The notes: generated by a model not told the origin, from the letters alone. DNA of 17,785 nt from Thermoplasmata archaeon (GCA_021846695.1 JAJZWN010000024.1:1-17785); one strand, 5' to 3'. Counted from the first letter of the stretch, positions 1-8,032 are shown. Program-made: numbers and translations.

Positions 1-33
1 GGAATTACAGTATATGTGGGTACGGTAAAATTC

Positions 34-50
34 TTTAAACATATTTATTA
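34..50 (+). promoter_or_regulatory. TATA-like promoter of the histidine phosphatase gene
   Basis: The stretch TTTAAACATATTTATTA is centred about 25 nt before the ATG at 66, and no Shine-Dalgarno precedes that ATG. The geometry fits an archaeal TATA box driving a leaderless transcript that begins at or next to the start codon. This is inferred from spacing and composition only. Confidence 0.5.
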
Positions 51-65
51 ATAGCTAATTTATCC

Positions 66-671
66 ATGTCTATGAACTCATACATATTTATCAGACATGG
101 TGAAAGCAACATAAACGTGGCAAAAATACTATCGGATGATGTAGATGACAATACACTCACAGACACTGGTAAAAAACAGGCGGAACGGACTGCTCAACAG
201 TTAAGTGGACTTAAATTTGATGGAATAGTGAGCAGTCCCATTAAGAGAGCCTACGACACCGCTAACATCATTTCAAAGTATGTGGGATTAGATATTAGTA
301 TTGATGACAGGCTAAAGGAGGTTTACCTTGGCAAGGCACAGGGACATAGTATTAACGAATTTTTGGATAGTCTCTACCCAAATTCACATATAACAGGCAA
401 TATCAGGGAAACACTTGGCATGGAAACCTGGGAACATCTCCAGGAACGTGTGAAATCCTGTATGGATGATTATAAAGGGAAATACATATTTGTTTCTCAT
501 TCAGATCCCATAAGGGCTATAGCTTCATATTATCTCGGATTTTCTGAGGGAGAAAGCTTTGGGATGGCCATTAAAAATGCATCAATGACCGTTGTTGGTA
601 AAGAACCTATGAAATTATTGTGCCTTGGTGCTATAAATCTAGATGAAAAAATAAAATCGGTATTTTTTTAA
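66..671 (+). CDS. Histidine phosphatase (phosphoglycerate mutase-like) family protein
   Basis: A 201-residue soluble protein of the histidine phosphatase superfamily, which transfers or removes phosphate through a phospho-histidine intermediate. The RHGES signature is at residues 10-14, with His11 as the expected nucleophile. Arg61 lies in SSPIKRA, Glu85 is the likely proton donor, and the second catalytic histidine is His145 in VSHSDPIR. The length matches small phosphatases of the CobC/GpmB type rather than a full cofactor-dependent mutase, so the substrate (phosphoglycerate, a nucleotide, a cobalamin precursor or a sugar phosphate) cannot be told. The gene stands alone on the plus strand with its own TATA-like box. 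ATG 66 suits a leaderless start; ATG 72 is a near alternative. Its 3' end overlaps the stop codon of the convergent MFS gene. Confidence 0.88.
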   Translation: MSMNSYIFIRHGESNINVAKILSDDVDDNTLTDTGKKQAERTAQQLSGLKFDGIVSSPIKRAYDTANIISKYVGLDISIDDRLKEVYLGKAQGHSINEFLDSLYPNSHITGNIRETLGMETWEHLQERVKSCMDDYKGKYIFVSHSDPIRAIASYYLGFSEGESFGMAIKNASMTVVGKEPMKLLCLGAINLDEKIKSVFF

Positions 672-1906
672 TTTACTTTTGCATGATGTTTTCTGCCACC
701 AGAACTTTTGTCGGGATGCCAGGTTTTAACCATAACGTAGTAAAGGACTCCACCAATGGCCTGTATACTACCCCCAATTATCAATGGAAATGCAAGGTTA
801 ATATCCATAAGATAACCGGATGCACCCGTTGTGAGCTGAGATCCTCTGCCTGAAACTCCCTGTAGTGATGTGGAAGTGCCATAATCTTCCTTATCTATGC
901 CTCTAACGTTTATTGCACCTCTCATTGGGGCGCCTATTCCGGCTACTGCCATTCTTCCCACATATATGGCAGCGGCAATTAGCAGAAAAGGTGTAAAGGC
1001 TATTACAATAAATAAGGCTCCCTGAAGTATATGTGCTATAGATGCCATTTTCAGAGAATCAATGTTGCCATTAATATATCTGCCTGAAACAAAGGAACCT
1101 ATTGCCGTGGATATGTATGCCACAGTATATATATACCCAATCATCCCCGGATCTATATGGAATTTTAATGCAAAGAAAAGGGGAAGCAGGGGCATTGCTA
1201 TTCCGATGGCGGCGGCATTTACACTGTTTGGCAGAAGAATCCGTATAAGATACTTGAAACTGGCTTTTTTCATTATTCTGGTAGTTTTTTTCGGCCTTCT
1301 GTACTCATGTAGCCTTGACAGGGCTATAAGTGATCCAAGAATGAGCAGAAATGATACTATGAAGAAAAGCCGGTAAAATCCAAGAACGCCTATTATGTTC
1401 GATATGAACCCATATAGTGCCATGAATAATCCGCCAAAGATCGAAAAGAAGGATGCCGTGGCCGTAAGGAGTGAAATTCTGTCAACACGCTCACTCTCTC
1501 CAGGATAATTGTTTGCGACAAAAGCCATCATGCCAGGTGAAAATGCACCCCTCATTCCACCTGCTCCACCGGTTATTCCCGCTATTATAGCACCTATTGC
1601 TATGATGTATATATTAGTGGATATGGAGAGCATCAATAGGCCTACAACTGGAAATGCTTCACTGATAAACAGTATTTTAGAATATCCTATAGTATCCCCG
1701 AGTCTGCCCAGAATCAATACAAGAACTACATTAAATAATATTATTGGGATGTAAATCAGACTTATGAAAATTAGAGAAAAATGAAGGAAATGAAGATACA
1801 GAGGAAGGGCAAGAGTAACAAATATTAGAGCTGAACTCCTCATTGCCCTTGAAATAAGCAAATAACGAAAAGACTTATTTACTATGTTTGCAGAGTCAGA
1901 AAACAT
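668..1906 (-). CDS. MFS transporter
   Basis: A 412-residue integral membrane protein with roughly a dozen hydrophobic segments, the normal size for the Major Facilitator Superfamily. The loop after the second segment carries GRLGDTIGYSK at residues 67-77, a good version of MFS motif A (GxLaDrxGrkxxl). The second half has a glycine- and arginine-rich stretch (GRMAVAGIGAPMRGA). MFS proteins move small solutes or drugs using ion gradients; the substrate cannot be inferred here. The ATG at 1906 has no ribosome binding site but has a TATA-like sequence at 1928-1936, right at the stop codon of the upstream dedA-like gene, so the two genes may be transcribed both together and separately. The stop codon overlaps that of the convergent phosphatase gene. 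Confidence 0.85.
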   Translation of the reverse strand: MFSDSANIVNKSFRYLLISRAMRSSALIFVTLALPLYLHFLHFSLIFISLIYIPIILFNVVLVLILGRLGDTIGYSKILFISEAFPVVGLLMLSISTNIYIIAIGAIIAGITGGAGGMRGAFSPGMMAFVANNYPGESERVDRISLLTATASFFSIFGGLFMALYGFISNIIGVLGFYRLFFIVSFLLILGSLIALSRLHEYRRPKKTTRIMKKASFKYLIRILLPNSVNAAAIGIAMPLLPLFFALKFHIDPGMIGYIYTVAYISTAIGSFVSGRYINGNIDSLKMASIAHILQGALFIVIAFTPFLLIAAAIYVGRMAVAGIGAPMRGAINVRGIDKEDYGTSTSLQGVSGRGSQLTTGASGYLMDINLAFPLIIGGSIQAIGGVLYYVMVKTWHPDKSSGGRKHHAKVN

Positions 1907-1927
1907 ATAATTCTATAGTGTTTATTA

Positions 1928-1936
1928 GTATATTAT
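1928..1936 (-). promoter_or_regulatory. TATA-like promoter of the MFS gene
   Basis: On the minus strand this reads AATAATATAC, centred 26 nt before the ATG at 1906 and abutting the dedA-like stop codon at 1937-1939. The spacing fits a leaderless start. It could instead be incidental AT-richness within an operon. Confidence 0.4.
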
Positions 1937-2599
1937 TTATTTGTCTAACTTTATGCTCTTATTCCTGTTCTTTAGAATTCTGAATATAAAATACACTATA
2001 ATCACCATAAATACTGCCCCACCCACATATGAAAGTTGTGTAAAGTACTTCAGAAGAACTTTCCAGTTAGATCCGAATAATATTCCTAGATATATAAGGA
2101 CAATATTATACATAATATCACCAGTGAGTGTGTACAGCGAGAATTTCTTGAAGTCCATGGTAGCTATTCCTGCAGGTATTGATATAAAAGTACGGAGGAC
2201 AGGCAAAAATCTTGTTGTAAAGACGGAAATATCACCATATTTGTTAAACCAAATCTTTGTTCTGTCAATAGTATCACTTTTAAGGAAGAAGTATTTGCCA
2301 TATCTTAATATGAAGGGGTCTCCGCCATATTTTCCAATCCAGTATGCTATCCATGCCCCTATAAGATCACCTATAGAACCTGCAAGTAGAAGAAGTATAA
2401 CAGAAAAATATGATCCAAATGGATCAAGTAACCCATAAAAAGCCAGATATCCAGAAAACGTCATGACAACCTCAGATGGGACAGGCAATAGCATTCCTTC
2501 AAGGAGCATCAGAAAAAATACACCTAAAAGCCCCATTTTAATGATTATTATCTCAACGAATTTAACAAGTTCTATTGTAATTGATGTAAGTAAGCTCAA
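1937..2599 (-). CDS. DedA family (SNARE-associated-type) membrane protein
   Basis: A 220-residue polytopic membrane protein of the DedA/VTT family, whose members act in lipid scrambling, undecaprenyl-phosphate recycling or membrane homeostasis. Diagnostic features are Glu34 followed by the PSE triplet at residues 41-43, and the FTTRFLPVLR block at 127-136 with both conserved arginines, followed by IPAG. A charged tail ends the protein. The start is TTG at 2599. Starting at the next ATG (2536, residue 22) would remove the amphipathic segment that usually precedes the conserved glutamate, so I prefer TTG. A TATA-like stretch lies on the minus strand near 2615-2630. It sits 30 bp upstream of the MFS gene. 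The lipid or ion it handles is not visible from sequence. Confidence 0.85.
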   Translation of the reverse strand: MSLLTSITIELVKFVEIIIIKMGLLGVFFLMLLEGMLLPVPSEVVMTFSGYLAFYGLLDPFGSYFSVILLLLAGSIGDLIGAWIAYWIGKYGGDPFILRYGKYFFLKSDTIDRTKIWFNKYGDISVFTTRFLPVLRTFISIPAGIATMDFKKFSLYTLTGDIMYNIVLIYLGILFGSNWKVLLKYFTQLSYVGGAVFMVIIVYFIFRILKNRNKSIKLDK

Positions 2600-2701
2600 T
2601 TTATTAGGTACATTTATACCATATAATTAATCTTTACGTTAATAAAAGATAAATAATTAATCCATGGAAAATTCTTTATTGCCTTTGCTAATTATTGTTC
2701 T

Positions 2702-3637
2702 ATGTACAACGTTATTGCCACAAGACATATACCCGGAAATTATCTTGCCAGTGAGAAGAATATTCAAGTCGAATTTTTTCCTGGAACGGGTGATATGAGG
2801 GAATGGATACTTTCTAACATAGAAAATGCTGATGGGATGCTCATAACACTTAATGAAAAAATAGATAAGGAAATAATAGACAGAGGGAGAAAATTAAAGG
2901 TCATAAGCACTTATAGCGTAGGTTATGACCACATAGATGTTGACTACGCCAGGGAAAGGGGGATAATAGTGACATATACGCCCGAGGTTCTTACAGATGC
3001 CACAGCAGATCTAATTTTTGGGATTATGATTGCTGTTGCCAGGAATATTGTATCAGGAAACAACCTTATCCGGGAAAATGGCTGGAAAGCAGGATGGAAT
3101 CCCACATTCATGCTTGGCAATGAAATCCATGGAAAAACACTGGGAATAATAGGCATGGGAAGAATAGGGAAAGCTCTTGTTAAAAGGGCATCCGGTTTTG
3201 ATATGAATATTATATACTATAGCAGGCACAGGCATGATGTTGCTGCTGATTTCACCAGTCTTGATTCCCTGCTTTCCCAATCAGATTATGTGGCAATAGC
3301 ACTTGACCTGAACGAGGAAACATACCATTTTATTGACTATGCAAAATTATCAAAGATGAAGAAAACGGCATTTCTCATAAATGGCACACGAGGCAAAATT
3401 GTAGACGAATACGATCTGGCAAGGGCATTGAAAGAGGGCATTATTAGGGGAGTTGCCCTTGATGTTTTCGAAAGTGAGCCCGTGACAAATTCAAACCCAC
3501 TTCTCGCATTTCCCAATGTTGTTGCCACGCCACACCTGGGAAGTGCAACATATGAAACCAGAGACAAAATGGCTGAAACTGCTGTAACAAACCTGGTAAA
3601 TGTGCTCAATGGCAGGGAACCTCTATATAAATTATAA
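2702..3637 (+). CDS. D-isomer-specific 2-hydroxyacid dehydrogenase, probably NADPH glyoxylate/hydroxypyruvate reductase
   Basis: A 311-residue cytosolic dehydrogenase that should interconvert 2-keto and D-2-hydroxy acids. Family marks are VGYDHIDVDYA (73-83), the Rossmann motif GMGRIG (151-156), and the catalytic trio Arg230 (NGTRG), Glu259 (FESEP) and His278 (TPHLGSA). The end of the second Rossmann strand reads YYSRHRH (172-178) with no acidic residue. In this family that points to NADPH rather than NADH and resembles archaeal glyoxylate reductases. Substrate choice (glyoxylate, hydroxypyruvate or phenylpyruvate) is inferred. ATG 2702 has no ribosome binding site but has an AT-rich TATA-like element near 2672-2681, suggesting a leaderless transcript. 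It diverges from the dedA-like gene. The final codons contain the likely promoter of queC. Confidence 0.88.
   Translation: MYNVIATRHIPGNYLASEKNIQVEFFPGTGDMREWILSNIENADGMLITLNEKIDKEIIDRGRKLKVISTYSVGYDHIDVDYARERGIIVTYTPEVLTDATADLIFGIMIAVARNIVSGNNLIRENGWKAGWNPTFMLGNEIHGKTLGIIGMGRIGKALVKRASGFDMNIIYYSRHRHDVAADFTSLDSLLSQSDYVAIALDLNEETYHFIDYAKLSKMKKTAFLINGTRGKIVDEYDLARALKEGIIRGVALDVFESEPVTNSNPLLAFPNVVATPHLGSATYETRDKMAETAVTNLVNVLNGREPLYKL
3624..3632 (+). promoter_or_regulatory. TATA-like promoter of queC inside the preceding gene
   Basis: TATATAAAT lies within the last codons of the dehydrogenase gene, about 32 nt before the queC ATG at 3660. There is no ribosome binding site before that ATG. This suggests queC has its own leaderless transcript even though the gap is only 22 bp. 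Confidence 0.5.
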
Positions 3638-3659
3638 TACCTTTCCATAATTATCCTCC

Positions 3660-4379
3660 ATGGAAAACAGAAAGGCTGTTGTATTAATTTCAGGTGGGCT
3701 TGACTCTCCGACTGTACTGGCATATGCAATAGATAGTGGTTACACTGTTTATCCTTTGAGCTTTGATTACGGCCAGAGACATATAAGAGAATTAAGGAGC
3801 TCTGAGGAAATATGCAGGCACTATGGATTGAAACTCAAGAAAATTAGCATGGATATGAAGCAAATAGGTGGATCTGCACTCACCGACGACATAAAAGTTC
3901 CTGAAAGGGATATGGAAAAGATTGAAAAGGCAATACCGGTCACCTATGTTCCGGCAAGAAATACCATATTTCTGGCACTTGCAGCTGCATACGGGGAAAC
4001 CATAGAGGCTTCTTCTATCTTTATAGGTGCAAATGCAATAGATTATTCCGGATACCCGGACTGCAGACCTGAATTCTTTAACTCCATGGAGAAAACCCTG
4101 AATCTTGGCACCGAATATGGCATAGAAAAGGGATTCAGGATAAGGGTGCCCTTACAATACCTAACAAAGGCAGATATAGTAAGGCTGGGCAGAAAACTTG
4201 GAGTTCCTTACCATCTTACATGGTCATGTTACAATGGAAGGGAAAAGGCATGTGGGAAATGTGATTCATGCATACTGCGGTTGAAAGGGTTCATGGAAGC
4301 AAATGATTTCGACGATGTAGAATATGAGGCATATCCGGAATTCTATGAAAAATATCTTAAATTGAATGGAAAACTCTAA
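3660..4379 (+). CDS. queC: 7-cyano-7-deazaguanine (preQ0) synthase QueC
   Basis: A 239-residue ATP-dependent enzyme converting 7-carboxy-7-deazaguanine to preQ0, the base that archaeal tRNA-guanine transglycosylase inserts at tRNA position 15 on the way to archaeosine. The PP-loop SGGLDS is at residues 11-16, VPARN at 97-101, and DYSGYPDCR at 128-136. The zinc site has four cysteines: Cys190, Cys198, Cys201 and Cys204 (WSCYNG...CGKCDSC). Length and motif order match the family closely. No queD, queE or tgt gene is in the window, so the pathway is scattered. Transcription probably starts from a TATA-like box inside the preceding gene. A two-tier inverted repeat follows the stop codon. Confidence 0.95.
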   Translation: MENRKAVVLISGGLDSPTVLAYAIDSGYTVYPLSFDYGQRHIRELRSSEEICRHYGLKLKKISMDMKQIGGSALTDDIKVPERDMEKIEKAIPVTYVPARNTIFLALAAAYGETIEASSIFIGANAIDYSGYPDCRPEFFNSMEKTLNLGTEYGIEKGFRIRVPLQYLTKADIVRLGRKLGVPYHLTWSCYNGREKACGKCDSCILRLKGFMEANDFDDVEYEAYPEFYEKYLKLNGKL

Positions 4380-4381
4380 TC

Positions 4382-4428
4382 CTGGAATGCTTTATTTCAA
4401 AAATGAAATGATATTGATTTAATTCCAG
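4382..4428 (+). terminator. Nested inverted repeat after queC, possible terminator
   Basis: Outer arms CTGGAAT (4382-4388) and ATTCCAG (4422-4428) are perfect complements. They enclose inner arms ATTTCA (4394-4399) and TGAAAT (4404-4409) separated by AAAA. A T-rich run follows (about 4431-4449). The position just after queC suits a transcript-end structure, but the stems are weak and AT-rich. An equivalent two-tier arrangement occurs at 13982-14042. Confidence 0.4.
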
Positions 4429-4468
4429 CCAATTTTATACTGTTTTATATACTCTTATCGTAATTGAA

Positions 4469-4478
4469 AATATTTAAT
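4469..4478 (+). promoter_or_regulatory. TATA-like promoter of hemB
   Basis: AATATTTAAT is centred about 24 nt before ATG 4497, with no Shine-Dalgarno in between. This is consistent with a leaderless hemB transcript. Confidence 0.5.
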
Positions 4479-4496
4479 TAGCAATTAACCATATTT

Positions 4497-5471
4497 ATGC
4501 TTATGTTTCCAGTTGAACGAATGAGAAGATACAGATTAAATAGCAATATAAGGGATATCTTCACCGAAACCTCCATAAATTCTGACAAGCTCATAATGCC
4601 TGTATTTGTAGATGAGACAGCAAAAAGTAAAACTGCAATAAAATCCATGCCAGGCATATACAGATATTCATTGAAGGAATATGAAAAATATATAGGGCAT
4701 TTAGAGGATATAGGTGTGAAAAATATCATACTTTTTGGAATTCCTGCACAAAAAGACTCCTCAGGGACAGCATCCTATGACCACAATGGTATAGTACAAA
4801 ATGCTATCAGATCAGCAAAGGCCAATACAAAATTGAATGTTATAGCCGATTTGTGCCTGTGCGAGTATACGGATACTGGGCACTGTGGAATAATATCCAG
4901 TGGATATGTGGACAACGATAAAACACTTGATATCTATGGAAAAGAGGCTATAAGCTATGCTGAAGCTGGAGTAGATATCATTGCTCCATCTGGAATGATG
5001 GATGGCCAGGTAGGAACCATACGCAAAGCCCTGGACACCAGTGGATACATCAACACAATTATTATGGCATACAGTTCCAAATTCGCCTCCAATCTATATG
5101 GTCCTTTCAGGGATGCTGCCGATTCCGCACCACAATTCGGTGACAGAAAGAGCTATCAGATGGATTACAGAAATGGAGATGAGGCCATGGATGAAATAAG
5201 CCTTGACATAAAGGAGGGGGCAGATATAATAATGGTAAAACCTGCTTTATTTTACCTTGACATGATTTACCGTGCAAAACAACTCTATAAAAAACCTCTG
5301 GCAACATATATGGTTAGCGGGGAATACAGCATGATAAAAAATGCTGTATTATCAGGAAACCTGGCTCCCGATGCCATAAACGAGGCTTTAATTGCACTAT
5401 TCAGGGCAGGCTCTGATTTAGCGATAACTTATTTTGCGGAGGATTATATAGTAAATCATGGTAGGGCATAA
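4497..5471 (+). CDS. hemB: Porphobilinogen synthase (delta-aminolevulinate dehydratase) HemB
   Basis: A 324-residue cytosolic enzyme that condenses two 5-aminolevulinate molecules to porphobilinogen, a shared early step to heme, siroheme and cobalamin. The first active-site lysine is Lys195 (AYSSKFASNLYGPFRDA). The Schiff-base lysine is Lys248 (IMVKPA). The zinc-ligand cluster Cys120, Cys122 and Cys130 (DLCLCEYTDTGHCG) marks the zinc-dependent class. Length is typical. ATG 4497 fits the TATA-like box at 4469; ATG 4503 is equally plausible. No other tetrapyrrole gene is adjacent. The last 71 bp overlap the 3' end of the convergent membrane-protein gene, and the overlapped part encodes the conserved C-terminal RAGSDLAITYFAEDY stretch. 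Confidence 0.95.
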   Translation: MLMFPVERMRRYRLNSNIRDIFTETSINSDKLIMPVFVDETAKSKTAIKSMPGIYRYSLKEYEKYIGHLEDIGVKNIILFGIPAQKDSSGTASYDHNGIVQNAIRSAKANTKLNVIADLCLCEYTDTGHCGIISSGYVDNDKTLDIYGKEAISYAEAGVDIIAPSGMMDGQVGTIRKALDTSGYINTIIMAYSSKFASNLYGPFRDAADSAPQFGDRKSYQMDYRNGDEAMDEISLDIKEGADIIMVKPALFYLDMIYRAKQLYKKPLATYMVSGEYSMIKNAVLSGNLAPDAINEALIALFRAGSDLAITYFAEDYIVNHGRA

Positions 5472-7254
5472 CCTTCCATTGGTATATGCTGTATGCTGAT
5501 GATCCCTGTATTGTGCCATTGTATGCAATCAGATCGATGGTAATATTATCGGGAATTGTTTCACCACGTACCGGATAAAGTGTTATATTTGTTGTGGCAC
5601 CCGGAATTAATTTATTCCCCGAATAGTTGAACAGTAGCCCGTTATAGCTGGTTTCGTTTATTATACCCCTGAAATATATATTCTCGGATTTTTGGCCCGT
5701 ATATGCAACACTCACAAATATCTTTTTTACCTTTCCATGAGATAAATCAAGGCTTATAGAATTAACTTTCACATTTTCTTCCGGATGCACCCCGAAATAG
5801 GCTCCAACAATAAGGATAGCAATCAGTATGGCAAGAGCATAGGTTGCATAGCGCCTGATAATTTTTCTGTTAATGGAAAGTTTTCTGCCATAATCTATGT
5901 CCTCTATGGATATTATGGATATAAGAGGCCAGAAAGCCACATAGGTTATGAGAAGCCTGTAATTAAATAGAAGTATCAATACAGGAAACACAAAGAGATC
6001 AAATTTCAAGGTGTCATAATGCCTAATATATAGAACAAAAAATGCCACTAATGAAAGCATCATAATAATTGCGAACAGTTGTGGCGGAACATGAACAAAA
6101 TTAAGGAATGAAAGCTGGGATGGCCCGAATCCTATTCCTATGAGCTTTATTATTTCTGGTGAAAGTATGTCCTTAAAATAGAGTACTGGAGACCTTATAA
6201 TGAAATAACCATTGATTAGCATGAATATAAGGAATGCTGACACGGTCCACTTGATAGCTTCAAGAATGCCTTTTTCCCTGTAAATCATATAAAACATGAA
6301 TGGAAAAATCAGTGCAGGAAACTGTTTTGCAGATAGGGACAATCCAAAAAATATCCCGGAGTATGTTGGCTCATTTCTGAAGTAATATGATGCCATCAGG
6401 AATACAACCCATACAAGCCCGATCAGTGAAAATGCCGCACTGTAAAGGAATATTACGTTGACAAGCAGTGCAAGCATGGCGTACAGTCCCATTTTTTTAT
6501 CATTAAATTTTCTATATATAATAATAAATGGTATGAAAGCTATGGCAGAAATTATAAGGTTTGCAAATTTTCCCACATAGACATAGGGTATGTAAATCAG
6601 AAATGCCAGTGAAGGATATCCCAGAAGAGTTATGTCTTTTCCGTACATGGTGGGTGTAACATTCAGGTCCAGGTTGAAGCTTTTGAAGTAAAGAAATACG
6701 CTGGCTGTGGTTGCAGGATTGTATGGATTTAACCCATGCATAAATTGCATTGCTGAGTAGAGGTCTATCAGGAATTCATCTGTGGGTGCAAATACTGCTA
6801 GCATGGCTATTGCTGATACAGCTATAAGGAATGCAGCCGCTATAATAATGTATAATTGTTTTACCCTGTTTTCCATATTTCTTAAGATATCATAGGAATA
6901 AGGGTCTTTATAGAACTTATAGGAAGCAAATATGAGGGATATGGTTGCTACTGCAATAAGGGTATACTTAAAAAATGGATTGGAAATCGCCATCATGATT
7001 ACCAGATCAGCCTCCAGCATGGTAGAATATACAAAGGCCTGGATGTACAATGGGTTGAATTTATATCTGCCATTGAGGTTGGATATGAGAAGCAATATGA
7101 ATGCAAATACAAGCAATGTGGTTTCCAGGGCTATGGCAAAAATGTTAAGATATCCGAATAGTCCGAAAGCAGCAAAAGCAGAAATAATAAGGACTGTCGC
7201 TGTTTCGTTTATTATAATACGCTGTATTCTTTCCATGCTTTCTGTTTTTTCCAT
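5401..7254 (-). CDS. GT-C fold (GT39/GT87-like) membrane glycosyltransferase candidate
   Basis: A 617-residue polytopic protein with about eleven or more hydrophobic segments up to residue 488, then an extracytoplasmic beta-rich domain of about 125 residues. The first large outside loop carries the acidic pattern PTDEFLIDLYSAMQFMHGLN (157-176; Asp159, Glu160, Asp164), as in GT-C enzymes that use polyprenyl-phosphate sugars. LSLSAKQFPALIFPF (305-319) resembles the lysine-containing loop of GT87 proteins. The C-terminal domain has six N-glycosylation sequons, at Asn533, 543, 556, 570, 579 and 613, in keeping with an outside location. It starts one base after the stop of the GtrA-type gene (TAA-T-ATG), so the pair is translationally coupled. 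ATG 7254 is used here; a second ATG lies six codons in. The sugar and acceptor are unknown, and assignment rests on motif resemblance only. Confidence 0.6.
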   Translation of the reverse strand: MEKTESMERIQRIIINETATVLIISAFAAFGLFGYLNIFAIALETTLLVFAFILLLISNLNGRYKFNPLYIQAFVYSTMLEADLVIMMAISNPFFKYTLIAVATISLIFASYKFYKDPYSYDILRNMENRVKQLYIIIAAAFLIAVSAIAMLAVFAPTDEFLIDLYSAMQFMHGLNPYNPATTASVFLYFKSFNLDLNVTPTMYGKDITLLGYPSLAFLIYIPYVYVGKFANLIISAIAFIPFIIIYRKFNDKKMGLYAMLALLVNVIFLYSAAFSLIGLVWVVFLMASYYFRNEPTYSGIFFGLSLSAKQFPALIFPFMFYMIYREKGILEAIKWTVSAFLIFMLINGYFIIRSPVLYFKDILSPEIIKLIGIGFGPSQLSFLNFVHVPPQLFAIIMMLSLVAFFVLYIRHYDTLKFDLFVFPVLILLFNYRLLITYVAFWPLISIISIEDIDYGRKLSINRKIIRRYATYALAILIAILIVGAYFGVHPEENVKVNSISLDLSHGKVKKIFVSVAYTGQKSENIYFRGIINETSYNGLLFNYSGNKLIPGATTNITLYPVRGETIPDNITIDLIAYNGTIQGSSAYSIYQWKVMPYHDLLYNPPQNKLSLNQSLP

Positions 7255-7255
7255 A

Positions 7256-8032
7256 TTACCACACTATCATGGTGGCAGTTGTATATGTTATTATGAACGC
7301 CACCAGTATGCCAAGGAAATCTGCTACATATATATTGGTTTTATAGTACAGTGCGGAATAGTAAACGCCGAGGTTGGCGCCAAAGCCTATGAGATTGAAT
7401 AAATTGTATTTTGTGAGCCTCAGGTAAAAATGGCCCCTTCCGTGAAATGTAAATCTATTGTTCAAAACAAAGTTATAGATGATTGAAACCTCTATTGCAG
7501 GTATGATGCTCAAAACCTGTCCAAGTGGAACATGAAGGAGTAGTAGCATGCCCTCGTTAACAAATACCCCAGAAATCCCTACAATAACATATTTGAACAT
7601 ATTTCCCCGCTTAATTGTGAGGTCAAGAAAATCCGTAAAGCGTATATTTTCAGTGCATTTCAGATTCGTATAGAATGATTTGTGCTGAAAGCTGCGGTTT
7701 TTCAATAGAAGCACATTTCCCAGTATCATATTTTTTTCCATGTCCGGGATAATATTTTTTGAAAGAAGATAATCATAGGCATTTTTCGAGTAAATTGTGC
7801 CGAATGGAAGTATTTTTCCTTTTTTGACCGAAAGTGAGAGTTTTATCAGTATGCCGTAGATGAACGCAATAATTCCTTGCCTGCCAAACAGTAATGCCAC
7901 GTCGTAATTGTTGGAGTAAACATCATGGAGGATGTTGTCTGATGTCTCCTTATCCAGCTTCATGCGGGATATGAGGATATAGTCAAAATCATCGCCATAT
8001 GACGGCTTGCCATTGTAATATTTCTGAATCAT
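7256..8032 (-). CDS. Truncated GT2-like domain fused to GtrA-family flippase domain
   Basis: A 258-residue protein in two parts. Residues 146-258 are a GtrA domain: FKYVIVGISGVFVNEG (146-161), four hydrophobic segments, and YNFVLNNRFTF (186-196). GtrA proteins help move polyprenyl-phosphate sugars across membranes. Residues 12-145 read like the second half of a dolichyl-phosphate-mannose synthase-type GT2 domain, in the layout of archaeal DPM1-GtrA fusions. However, the nucleotide-binding N-terminal part is absent, and the spot where DADLQ is expected reads ISRMKL (21-26). Catalysis therefore looks lost, leaving a flippase or scaffold role. The start ATG 8032 has an AT-rich promoter-like tract at about 8054-8066, and only 114 bp separate it from the divergent P450 gene, so no missing exon-like piece lies upstream. 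It is coupled to the GT-C gene. Confidence 0.7.
   Translation of the reverse strand: MIQKYYNGKPSYGDDFDYILISRMKLDKETSDNILHDVYSNNYDVALLFGRQGIIAFIYGILIKLSLSVKKGKILPFGTIYSKNAYDYLLSKNIIPDMEKNMILGNVLLLKNRSFQHKSFYTNLKCTENIRFTDFLDLTIKRGNMFKYVIVGISGVFVNEGMLLLLHVPLGQVLSIIPAIEVSIIYNFVLNNRFTFHGRGHFYLRLTKYNLFNLIGFGANLGVYYSALYYKTNIYVADFLGILVAFIITYTTATMIVW

Noticed and set aside
3337..3729. A 130-codon open frame on the minus strand
   Set aside because: It lies antisense to the dehydrogenase and queC, both of which have complete catalytic motifs; its translation shows no domain-like pattern.
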